From the NCBI RefSeq assembly GCF_000716785.1, contig NZ_JNYY01000001.1:558001-622000 (forward strand): 64,000 nt of DNA, written 5' to 3'. The DNA is from Amycolatopsis vancoresmycina. GTDB taxonomy: Bacteria > Actinomycetota > Actinomycetes > Mycobacteriales > Pseudonocardiaceae. Of the stretch, positions 1 to 8,468 are shown piece after piece. How positions within the stretch are numbered: position 1 is the first letter of the stretch; each line of letters opens with the position of its first letter. The notes under the pieces were generated by a model that saw only the letters and a program-made list of their open reading frames with translations, searched no databases and was not told the origin of the DNA. The position numbers and the translations under genes are program-made.

Positions 1-3000
1 GGATGAGCCCGATGCCCTGGGCGATGGCCTCCGACACGTTGCCCGCCGTGCGCGAGACCATGGAAACGCCGGTCAGGGCTTCGTACCCGGTCTCGCCCGC
101 GTTGAGTCCTCGCGCGATGAGCTGCTGGAAGTACCGCAGCCGGGTCAGCGCGCCGTCCTTGGTCTTGTTCAGCGCCTGGACCTGCCAGTCCGCTTCCCGC
201 CATTGGAACCGGCGGGTCTGCAGCGCCAGTTCGAGCAGCTGGCGCTCGTGGGTGGCGTGCAGGGCGGCGAGGGCTTCGGCGTCACCCTTCTCGTACGCCG
301 AGAGCAGTGCGGCGCCGAGACCGCGTACTTCGTTCGCCAGCTCGACGGCCTTGCCGATCAGGTAGCCGAACCGGTACGGCGTGGCGCAGCACGGGCAGTC
401 GCCGTCGCAGTGCTCGCTGTCCCGCAGCGGGGCATCGCCCCAGAACTCGGCGTCCGATCGCTGGGTCCGGCCGCGGAGGCGGCGGCCGTCGAGCGCGTTC
501 CGCACGAGCGCGAGCCGGTCCGCGGACCGTTCGTACAGCGAGGCGAGCCTCGGGTTGAGTGGCGCTCGTGCCGGGACGAAGGTTGCGACCTGCTGCGGGT
601 CGCCGCCGTCGTCGTGGTCCTCCACCAGCCGTGGGCCGGCGCCGAGCAGCCGGCGCAGCGAGTCGAACACGACGGCCGCCTGCCTGCTCGCCTCCGCGGA
701 GTCGCGGCACAGCAGGGTTTCGCCCCACTGCAGGAGCGTCTCCAGGTAGTCGAGCAGCACGGCGCGGTCGCGTGCCTTGGCGTCGTCCTCGTCCGGTGTC
801 CAGGCGTTGTCCCGCGCCAGGGGCGGGTAGGCCAGCTCGTACCACCGCAGCGCGGCCTCGAACCCGTTGTGCGTGCGCAGGGTCTTCGCCACGGCGGAGG
901 CCACGGCGTGCACCGACGGCGGCAGCAGCGGCGCACCCGGCGAGACGTAGGCGAAGAACGGGTAGGCGGCCAGCCCGAACTGCGGCGCCGGGACGGACGA
1001 CGGTTTCGCCACCAGCGGCAGGACCACCGCGGAGTCCGCCGCCAGGTCGTAGCGGAAGCCGGGCGGTGGCGCGCCGGCGTAGTCGCCGTAGCCGTCCGGC
1101 GTCGTTCCGGCGTTGGTCGTGCCGGTCAGGTCGGTGACCTCGAACCGCAGTGAGTCGCCGGTGCGGCCGTCGAACTTCAGCCGCAGCGGCCCGCCGGCGA
1201 CGGCCAGCCCTTCCGCCGAGCGCCGCGGCGGTTCGAACTCGCCGTGGTGGAACCGGGACCAGTACAGGTGCACCTGCGGTTCCGGGTCCCAGTTCAGCAG
1301 TCCGGGCACCTTGCCGGGGCGGTGCCAGTCGGACGTCTGCTCGTCGGTGTGGCCCTGGTCGCCGGGCGCCACGGCCCCGGCGTCCGCGTTCTGCTCGGCG
1401 TCCGCGGCGGCGAAGAACCCGGAGCCGGCGACCCAGAAGTAGTACTCGTCGACCTCCGGTGGCACGTCGTCGTGGCCGCCGGGGCGCGGGGCGAACCGGG
1501 CTGCCGCCGTCGGCAGCCCGGCGGCGGCGAGCCGCACGAAGCCCGAGCCGAGCCCTTCCGCGGCGCGCAACCACAACGGAAGTCCTGGCTCCGCCAGAAC
1601 GTCCACTTCGGACGCTTTGGTGGTTGTGAGCGCCTTCTTGCGCACGGCCGCGGTCTTGCGCCGGGTGGTGATCCTGGGGCCGTCGGGACCGTCGTTGCCG
1701 CCGTTCTGCCCGTCGAGCAGGAACGACACCGGGGCGAGCCACGACGGCCTCGCGACGCGCTCGGGCGTGCCGAGCAGGCCGAGCCCGTCCGGCGCGGACC
1801 GCTCGAGCCGGATCCCGGCCGGTTCCGGTACCTGCCGGGCCGGCAGCCCGGGATGGCCGGGCGGCCGGTGCGCGGCGGTCTTCGGCCACCACTCGAGGCC
1901 GCCGGGGACGGGCACGGTCAGCGCGGTCCGGCGCAGCTCGTCTTCGAGGAACCGGAACGCCTCCGAGCGCCGTGCGGTCCGCAGGTCGTCCCACTCGATC
2001 CAGTTCTCCCGGTAGACCTCGCGCCGGCGCGCCGCCACCCAGGTGCGGAACGTGCCGAACCGGTGCTCCCACACCGCGGCGAACCGGGGCGTCACGGCGA
2101 ACCCCGGTTCGAGCCCGAGCCGGGCCCGCTGCACGAACGCCTGCACGGCGGTGACGGCGTCCTCGATCCGGGTGACTCGCTGGGTGATCCCGCACTGGAC
2201 GTCCTGCAGCAGCAGGTCGGACAGGTCCCGCGGCTCGGTGGCGAACCGGGCGGGCGCCCAGGGGAGCGGCACCCGGCGCATTCCGCAGAGGTAGGCCAGG
2301 AGTGCTTCGCGTGCTCGTTCCCGCAGCCCGTCGTCGAGCCGCTCGAGGTTTTCGTAGCGGCGGGGCTCGCCGCGTTCGAGGCAGCCGTCCTGCACGAACC
2401 GGGTCAGGTCGGCGTTGCCGGACCGCGGCGGGGAGACCAGCGGTGGGGCGTCCACCTCGGCCGACGGGTCGTCGGCGGCCCACAACGCGGGCCGGGCGAG
2501 TGAGATGTCCGCCGGGAGGAAGTGCCGGCGCAGCCGGCGGACCCAGCTCTCGGCGTGCCGGATGCGCACGGCCCAGCGTTCGTCCGCGAGCTCGGCGCTG
2601 CCCGGCAGGCCGACCGAATGGATCGGCGGGGTGCTGTCCGGGGCGAAGTAGTTGAGGACCAGGGGCGCGTGCCGGAGGTCGACGCCGAGGTGCCGCAGCA
2701 GCTCGCCCGGATCGTCCGGCTGCTGTTCGAGGGCGTCCGCGAACAGCAGCCAGGGCGGCCGTTCGAGTGCTCGTTCGGTGGCTTCCCGCAGGCGGGTGTA
2801 GTCGAAGACGCGTTCCCACCAGTCGAACAACGCCGCTTGGCGGCGGGGGCTCGGCGCCGACCGCTGGTCCTCCGGCGCCGGTTCCCTCGGCCGGAGCGTT
2901 TCGGGCGGGTAGTGGTCGGACACCGGGAGCAGGTCGGGGGCGAACCACGCGTGGTGGGTCGAGAACGACGTCTCGTCCGTCCGGTGGTGGGTGGTGCCTT

Positions 3001-6000
3001 CGAACGTCGCGGGGTGGTCGAGCAGGAACCCGAGCTCGGACTGCCGGTACCCGGCGACGGGGTGGGCGGACAGGCGGAACCGCTCGGCGAACAGCAGCGC
3101 CTTGAACGCCCGCTGGTAGGTGCGGCGGATGTCGCGCAGGGTCGGCGGGTAGTGGCCGGTGAGGTAGGCGGCGGCCGCTTCGCCGCTCTCGACGTCCAGC
3201 GCGGCGGCGGTCGGCCGGCTTCGCACGATGTCCTCGCCCAGCGTGGCGTCCTTCGTGTCGCGGAAGAGCCGGTCGAAGGGCAGCACGACGGGCTCGCCGC
3301 CGCTGTCGGGCCCGGAGTACTTCAGCTCGAAGCCGGTGCGGGCCGGGCAGTCGTCCTCGGGCCGGGAGAAGTCGGGTTCGGTCTGCTCGAACTCGACGGT
3401 GATGCGGTAGGCACCGCGGCGCAGCGGCACCGGCCGCGAGTGGCCGGCCGGCGCCGGTTCGCCGGGCCGGTGGTGGTTGAGGACCGTCCACGACTTCTGC
3501 CCCCGGCCCAGCGTCACCCGCCAGCGGTTGTGCCGGGCGTCGCCGTCGCCGGGCAGGCACGCGTGGAAGCGGTACTCGCCGCGTTCCTCGATCAGCAGCA
3601 CCCCGGACCAGGTGACGGCGAACGGCTGCGCGCCGCCGAGTGGTTCGCCGCTGCGGTCGCGGAACGCGAACCCGTTGCGGATCCCGGCGAACTGCAGCTG
3701 CTCCCGCGTCAGTTCGAAGTCGAGCGCGGGCAGCACGGTGGGCACGGGGGCGTTGAGGGCGTTGCGGGTCGGCCCGAACGCGCTCAGCGGGCCGCGGGTC
3801 TCCCGCCACACCAGCTCGCCGTCCTCCTCCTGCGGTGCGCGGACCTCGAACTCGCCGAGCAGGCCGGTGCCGGTGAGCCCCAGCACCGCGGCGAACGCGC
3901 CGCCGCCCGGCCGCGGTGCCCACCGGGTCGGCGGCGGCTCGCCGGAGTCGTCCTCCCAGGGGGTGAGCGCGAAGTTCTCGTCCGCGAGCAGCGTCCGCAG
4001 CAACCGCCACGCGGCCGCGGTGCCGGGCTCGGCGTTCTCGTCTCCGGTGGCCTGGCGGACGTGGGCCGCCAGGTGCGTGGCGACGACCTCGCACCGGCGG
4101 TGGAACAGTGCGAACTCCCGCCGGAAGAAGGCGAACCGCTCGTGCTCGTCCGGTTCCTGGACCAGCCGGTCGACCGCCTGGTCGAAGTTCCCGAAGATCG
4201 CCGCGAACGGCGCCAGCGCCGCGCGCGGGGCGAAGTAGAGGTCACGGACGGCGAACTGCTCCCGCTCGTTCAGCGGCCACAGTTCGCGCAGCCGCTCGAT
4301 CACGGCCGAGTCCCGCAGCGGGAGTTCGGTCCACAGCTCCTCGGCGGTCTCGTCGTAGCCGAACGGCCCGTCCGGTGGCGCGATCCACGCGTGCGGACAG
4401 GTGTCGCCGGCGGGAAGGGCGACCCGGTACCGGCGCTCGTGCGGGTCGACCGGGCACCCGCAGCGGCGCAGTTCGGCGGCGAAGAAGTGCTTGCCGAGGT
4501 CGAGCAGCCGGTCGGCATCGGCGCCGTCGTGGCCGTAGCCGAACTGTTCGCGCAGGGCGGTGACGATCCGCTGCCAGCTCCAGTGCCCGGCTTCCTCGTC
4601 GCCGACTTCGACGTCCAGCAACGCTCGGCGCAGCTTCCAGAGCGAGAACTCGTGGTCGCCGTCGGCCTGCACGGTTTCCGGCAGGGACAGCGGGTCGTCG
4701 GCGGATTCGATGCGGTCCTGCAGGGGGAACGGGTCGTCGCCGTCGAGGTGGTCGTCCGTGGTGAACAGGAACAGGATCTCGCCGACGGAGAAGTCCGAGG
4801 CGTAGATCTTGCCCAGCACCTCGACGAACCGCAGGGTGTGCGTCGGCTGCGCGGACCAGGTGTCGGCCGGGGTGCCGGGGTCGAACCCGGCCAGCACCGA
4901 CAGCCGGTCGAGGTTTTCGGCGATCACCTTGAGGAACTCCGGCTCCCGGCGGCGGCAGTGGAACCGTTCCTCGGCGAGGTCTTCGACGGCGTCGAGCAGC
5001 AGCGCCACGGCGCCGGCGCGGTCGTCCGGCTCGGCGGAGTCCCACAGCGGCAGCAGCCGGCCGGCGTCGGGCAGGCGGAGGTCGCGTGCCAGCATCAGCG
5101 CGGCGGCGAGCCGGCGGAGGAAGTCGGAGTTCACGTGCGCGCCGGCGTCGAACAGGTGCAGGACGCGGGCGTAGGCGGCCAGCCCGGCCAGGGAGATCCC
5201 GTGGCCGCGGACGTGCCGCCACAGCCTGACGAACACCATGAGCTCGCGCAGCGCGGTCGCGGTGTCCTGCTCGCCGAAGGACATGCGGAGGTCGTCGAGG
5301 TCGCAGGGCTCGCAGGCGGGGAAGCCGCCGTGGCCGTCGGCCTCGTTCGAGCGTGCGCGGGTGAAGCAGACGAACTCCGCCTGCTGCAGTTCCAGGAACT
5401 CGCAGTAGGTGAGGCCGGTCCGGCGGAGGAATTCGCCGACGCGTGTCGCCGTGTCCGTCCACGAGCGGTCGTCCACCGTGGCCGACGGGAAGCCGAACAC
5501 CTCGTGCAGCGCCGGCCTGCCTTCGGTGGCCTCGTCGCCGAGGTCGTGGGCGAACAGGACGTCGTACTCCGGTGCCGAGACGCCGAGGTACTCCCGGGCG
5601 ATGTCGAACCGGACCGGGTAGCGCCAGACGGCGGGGTCGAACCCGTCCGGCTCGTGCGCCGGGTCGAGCACGAACTCGGTGATCTCGCGGCGGAAGTGCC
5701 GCATCGCCGAGAACCGGCTGGTGCGCAGCTCACCGAGGTAGGAGCGGTTCACATCCAGCGGCTGGTCGTACGGGAGAACGGGGGCGGTGAAGTCGTTCCG
5801 CAGCCCGGCGTAGGCGCCCGCCTCGTCGGCGGGGACCGCCACGGCCGCGGGCGAGGAGTGTTCCGGGATCGCGGCGAACAGCGTCGCGGGGTCGTGCCCG
5901 TCCGCGCCGCCCGGCTGCCGGAGGGGGTGCCCGGCGAGTGTCCCGGACGCCGTGTCGTGCACGGCGCCACCCGGGACCGGGGCACCCGTGGCCACCGCGG

Positions 6001-8389
6001 CGGTGAGCTTTTCGAGGCTTTCGTTGACCAGGTCCAGCGCGGGAAGCGGGGTTTCGGTGTTCGCGTGGGTCGCGTGCAGTTCGCCGAGCGGGCCGCGGCG
6101 CCCGGTGAGGAGCGTGCCGAGCGTTGCGGGATCGCCGGGCACGGTCGGCTGCCCGGGGGCCGAGGCGGCGGACGCGAGGAGCAGTTCGTGCAGGTAGGCG
6201 ACGGGCCCGAACGGCGAAAGGTGCGACGGCGGACGGCAGTCGGTCAGCGAGCCGTCGGGGTCGACCGGCCGGAAGGTGCCGGGCGGGACCGGGCCGGGCG
6301 CGGTGGAGCCGCCCGCGGCCGCCTGGATGGCCGGGGCGAGCGGGTAGGCGACGGTGCCGGTCAGCGCCGCGGCGAAGTCGGCCGGGGTGAGCGCCTGGAC
6401 GGCGGCTTTGCTGACGAAACCCCGGGCGTACAGGGCTTCCATCACGGAGAAGCGCAACTCGGCGTCCGCGGGCGCGCTCAGCTCGTAGAGCACTTCGACG
6501 AGGTCGAGGGTCTCGGTCAGCCACGCCTGGGCGTCGGCGTCGTCCGGGAAGGTGTCGGCGACGGCCGCCGCGGACGCGGTCGCGTCGCGCGGCGTGGTGA
6601 AGGTGAACGCGCCGCCACCGTGTGCGGAGTAGGCGACGGCGAACCGGGCGAAGACGTCCACGGCGGAGGTGTCCAGCATCGGGGCGCCGGGCGGTGCCGT
6701 GCCGTTGTTCGGCGTGACGCCGGGCGGCACGGTGAAGAACTTGCGCAGGTGCCGGATGAAGGCCTCGACGCGCTGGGCGGGCGTGCCCGGCTGGGTGAAG
6801 GGCGGCAGCAGCTTCAGCGCCTGCCCGCCGAACAGCGCGCGCCAGTCCTGGTCGGTCAGCTGGACCAGCTTGTCCACCGAGGTGATCTGCCGGGCGGCGA
6901 TCTCGGTGATCAGGGGTGTCCAACTCTGCGTGACGACCTGGAGCACCAGGTCGAGGTAGGCCTGCGGCTGGGCCGAGATCTCCGGCGGCCAGAACTTCCG
7001 GTCGAGGTCGGGGGTGGCCTCGGTGCGGGCCAGCCAGTCGGTCACCAGCACCTTGAACGCGGAGGTCTGCGGGTCGAAGGCGACTTCGGGGAGCGAGCCG
7101 GCGACGGTGCCCAGTGCGTGCAGCCGCCGGGCCGCCTGTGCCGGGGTGACGGCGGTGGCTCCGGTCACCGGTTTCTCGGCGTCGAGGACCGAACCGGCGT
7201 CGATCGCGGTCTGGATCTCCTGGAGGATCTTGGGCTCGGTGTCGAACCGCGCCATGTCGTACCGCTGCCCGATACCGACCTGGACGGGAAGCGCCACGGC
7301 CAGCGCGTAGAAGTAGGCGGCGGGAACGACGAAGAGGTCCTTGAGGGTCGGGGTGGCCGGTTCGAGGATGACGGCGGTGTCCAGCGGCGCGGCCCCGCCG
7401 GCGATGACGGGGAACGGGAAGGCGGCCAGCGGGGCGCCCACCAGGTCCTGCCCGGACGGTCCGCCCTTCACGACGGTCCCGCCGGCGCTGAGCCGTTCGC
7501 ACTGGACCGCCGCGGAAGCGGAATACACGAATTTCGCCAGCCGGGCGGCTTCGGCGTCGTGCGTGGCGTGGTAGCCGGTGAGCTGCCCTTCGAACTTCTT
7601 CCGGTCGCTGTCGACGTTCTGGTCGACATCGCCTTCGTCCGGCTTGGTGTAGAGCACCCCGAGCGGCCGAGGTTCCGCGGGCGGTGGGTAAACGGTGCGG
7701 TCCCAGGTCAGCTCGGAGGCGATCTGCAGGCTTTGGGCGGCGGTGAGCTGACCGCGGCCGGCGAGCTGGTGGCCGTCGCCGGGATCCTTGGCGAGCACCT
7801 CGTCGATCGCGCTGACCAGCGGCCCGAACGGCGGAGCGGTCCCGTCCTGCGGAACGTCCACCCGCGACTTCCCGAGGTTCGTCGGCAACGTCGCGTACGC
7901 CGACGCCGCCATGCCGAGGTAGTCCCGCTGGTCGGTGGAAAGGGAAGCAACCGTGACAACGGCGATGTTGAAGTCGATCGTCCGGTCGACGATCGGAGTA
8001 CCGTTGCGGCTCAGCTCCAGCCGCAGGTCATAGGCGTTCGGCCGCGGGTATTCCGGGTGCGGCGAGGGCGGGTTGGCGACGATCACGGCACTCGCGGCCG
8101 ACAGCAGCGACCGGATCACCGTGGGCGGCGTCGGCGAGACGAGCGTGTCCGCGTAGTGCTGGATGATCTGGGTCTTGGTCAGGTCGACGCTGTTGTCGGA
8201 CGGATTCAGCCCACCGGCGGGGACGTGCGCATCGGCCAGCCCCTTCGCCGACCCGAGCGGGACACCGGTCGTGCTGTCCCCGAAGGCCAGATCGAAGGCG
8301 GTGACGGTGAGCCCGTTCAGCGCCTGCCTGAAAGCCGACACGGGCACCGGCTGCGTCGGGTGGAGTTTGACGACGATCAGGTCAGGCAT
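1..8389 (-). CDS. Tc toxin subunit A (TcA), 3' end beyond window
   Basis: This is the large pore-forming and receptor-binding subunit of a Tc (ABC) toxin. In known Tc toxins TcA pentamers bind the target cell and inject the TcC tip carried in the TcB cocoon. The frame is open from ATG at 8389 (GAGGGGA upstream) to the left edge, giving at least 2796 residues. A VRP1-like stretch with SPFGPVAYLHEL lies near residue 720. A PA14-like beta domain lies at about 1555-1690. The TcA signature LYER..DRLALVRN lies near 2615, and PYRFGYLIGKAVELANEV, GLGAALLSAYEKGDAEAL near 2670. These last blocks closely match the start of the TcA channel region. The TcB-binding C-terminus should lie outside the window. 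The protein is already longer than the usual roughly 2500 residues. The gene sits 79 nt downstream of the TcB-TcC gene, so the two are probably co-transcribed. Confidence 0.9.
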   Translation of the reverse strand, partial: MPDLIVVKLHPTQPVPVSAFRQALNGLTVTAFDLAFGDSTTGVPLGSAKGLADAHVPAGGLNPSDNSVDLTKTQIIQHYADTLVSPTPPTVIRSLLSAASAVIVANPPSPHPEYPRPNAYDLRLELSRNGTPIVDRTIDFNIAVVTVASLSTDQRDYLGMAASAYATLPTNLGKSRVDVPQDGTAPPFGPLVSAIDEVLAKDPGDGHQLAGRGQLTAAQSLQIASELTWDRTVYPPPAEPRPLGVLYTKPDEGDVDQNVDSDRKKFEGQLTGYHATHDAEAARLAKFVYSASAAVQCERLSAGGTVVKGGPSGQDLVGAPLAAFPFPVIAGGAAPLDTAVILEPATPTLKDLFVVPAAYFYALAVALPVQVGIGQRYDMARFDTEPKILQEIQTAIDAGSVLDAEKPVTGATAVTPAQAARRLHALGTVAGSLPEVAFDPQTSAFKVLVTDWLARTEATPDLDRKFWPPEISAQPQAYLDLVLQVVTQSWTPLITEIAARQITSVDKLVQLTDQDWRALFGGQALKLLPPFTQPGTPAQRVEAFIRHLRKFFTVPPGVTPNNGTAPPGAPMLDTSAVDVFARFAVAYSAHGGGAFTFTTPRDATASAAAVADTFPDDADAQAWLTETLDLVEVLYELSAPADAELRFSVMEALYARGFVSKAAVQALTPADFAAALTGTVAYPLAPAIQAAAGGSTAPGPVPPGTFRPVDPDGSLTDCRPPSHLSPFGPVAYLHELLLASAASAPGQPTVPGDPATLGTLLTGRRGPLGELHATHANTETPLPALDLVNESLEKLTAAVATGAPVPGGAVHDTASGTLAGHPLRQPGGADGHDPATLFAAIPEHSSPAAVAVPADEAGAYAGLRNDFTAPVLPYDQPLDVNRSYLGELRTSRFSAMRHFRREITEFVLDPAHEPDGFDPAVWRYPVRFDIAREYLGVSAPEYDVLFAHDLGDEATEGRPALHEVFGFPSATVDDRSWTDTATRVGEFLRRTGLTYCEFLELQQAEFVCFTRARSNEADGHGGFPACEPCDLDDLRMSFGEQDTATALRELMVFVRLWRHVRGHGISLAGLAAYARVLHLFDAGAHVNSDFLRRLAAALMLARDLRLPDAGRLLPLWDSAEPDDRAGAVALLLDAVEDLAEERFHCRRREPEFLKVIAENLDRLSVLAGFDPGTPADTWSAQPTHTLRFVEVLGKIYASDFSVGEILFLFTTDDHLDGDDPFPLQDRIESADDPLSLPETVQADGDHEFSLWKLRRALLDVEVGDEEAGHWSWQRIVTALREQFGYGHDGADADRLLDLGKHFFAAELRRCGCPVDPHERRYRVALPAGDTCPHAWIAPPDGPFGYDETAEELWTELPLRDSAVIERLRELWPLNEREQFAVRDLYFAPRAALAPFAAIFGNFDQAVDRLVQEPDEHERFAFFRREFALFHRRCEVVATHLAAHVRQATGDENAEPGTAAAWRLLRTLLADENFALTPWEDDSGEPPPTRWAPRPGGGAFAAVLGLTGTGLLGEFEVRAPQEEDGELVWRETRGPLSAFGPTRNALNAPVPTVLPALDFELTREQLQFAGIRNGFAFRDRSGEPLGGAQPFAVTWSGVLLIEERGEYRFHACLPGDGDARHNRWRVTLGRGQKSWTVLNHHRPGEPAPAGHSRPVPLRRGAYRITVEFEQTEPDFSRPEDDCPARTGFELKYSGPDSGGEPVVLPFDRLFRDTKDATLGEDIVRSRPTAAALDVESGEAAAAYLTGHYPPTLRDIRRTYQRAFKALLFAERFRLSAHPVAGYRQSELGFLLDHPATFEGTTHHRTDETSFSTHHAWFAPDLLPVSDHYPPETLRPREPAPEDQRSAPSPRRQAALFDWWERVFDYTRLREATERALERPPWLLFADALEQQPDDPGELLRHLGVDLRHAPLVLNYFAPDSTPPIHSVGLPGSAELADERWAVRIRHAESWVRRLRRHFLPADISLARPALWAADDPSAEVDAPPLVSPPRSGNADLTRFVQDGCLERGEPRRYENLERLDDGLRERAREALLAYLCGMRRVPLPWAPARFATEPRDLSDLLLQDVQCGITQRVTRIEDAVTAVQAFVQRARLGLEPGFAVTPRFAAVWEHRFGTFRTWVAARRREVYRENWIEWDDLRTARRSEAFRFLEDELRRTALTVPVPGGLEWWPKTAAHRPPGHPGLPARQVPEPAGIRLERSAPDGLGLLGTPERVARPSWLAPVSFLLDGQNGGNDGPDGPRITTRRKTAAVRKKALTTTKASEVDVLAEPGLPLWLRAAEGLGSGFVRLAAAGLPTAAARFAPRPGGHDDVPPEVDEYYFWVAGSGFFAAADAEQNADAGAVAPGDQGHTDEQTSDWHRPGKVPGLLNWDPEPQVHLYWSRFHHGEFEPPRRSAEGLAVAGGPLRLKFDGRTGDSLRFEVTDLTGTTNAGTTPDGYGDYAGAPPPGFRYDLAADSAVVLPLVAKPSSVPAPQFGLAAYPFFAYVSPGAPLLPPSVHAVASAVAKTLRTHNGFEAALRWYELAYPPLARDNAWTPDEDDAKARDRAVLLDYLETLLQWGETLLCRDSAEASRQAAVVFDSLRRLLGAGPRLVEDHDDGGDPQQVATFVPARAPLNPRLASLYERSADRLALVRNALDGRRLRGRTQRSDAEFWGDAPLRDSEHCDGDCPCCATPYRFGYLIGKAVELANEVRGLGAALLSAYEKGDAEALAALHATHERQLLELALQTRRFQWREADWQVQALNKTKDGALTRLRYFQQLIARGLNAGETGYEALTGVSMVSRTAGNVSEAIAQGIGLI

Positions 8390-8468
8390 GGCTCGGTTTC
8401 CCCTCGCGTGAATATTCGCAATCGATCCTCGATGGCCCCGGCAGGCTCTTTCCGGAAAATTGGGCGCG

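Noticed and set aside
282..4094. Minus-strand frame of 1270 codons within the TcA region
   Set aside because: It is an Arg/Pro/Ala-rich shadow in a different frame of the same strand. The TcA frame carries all family motifs.
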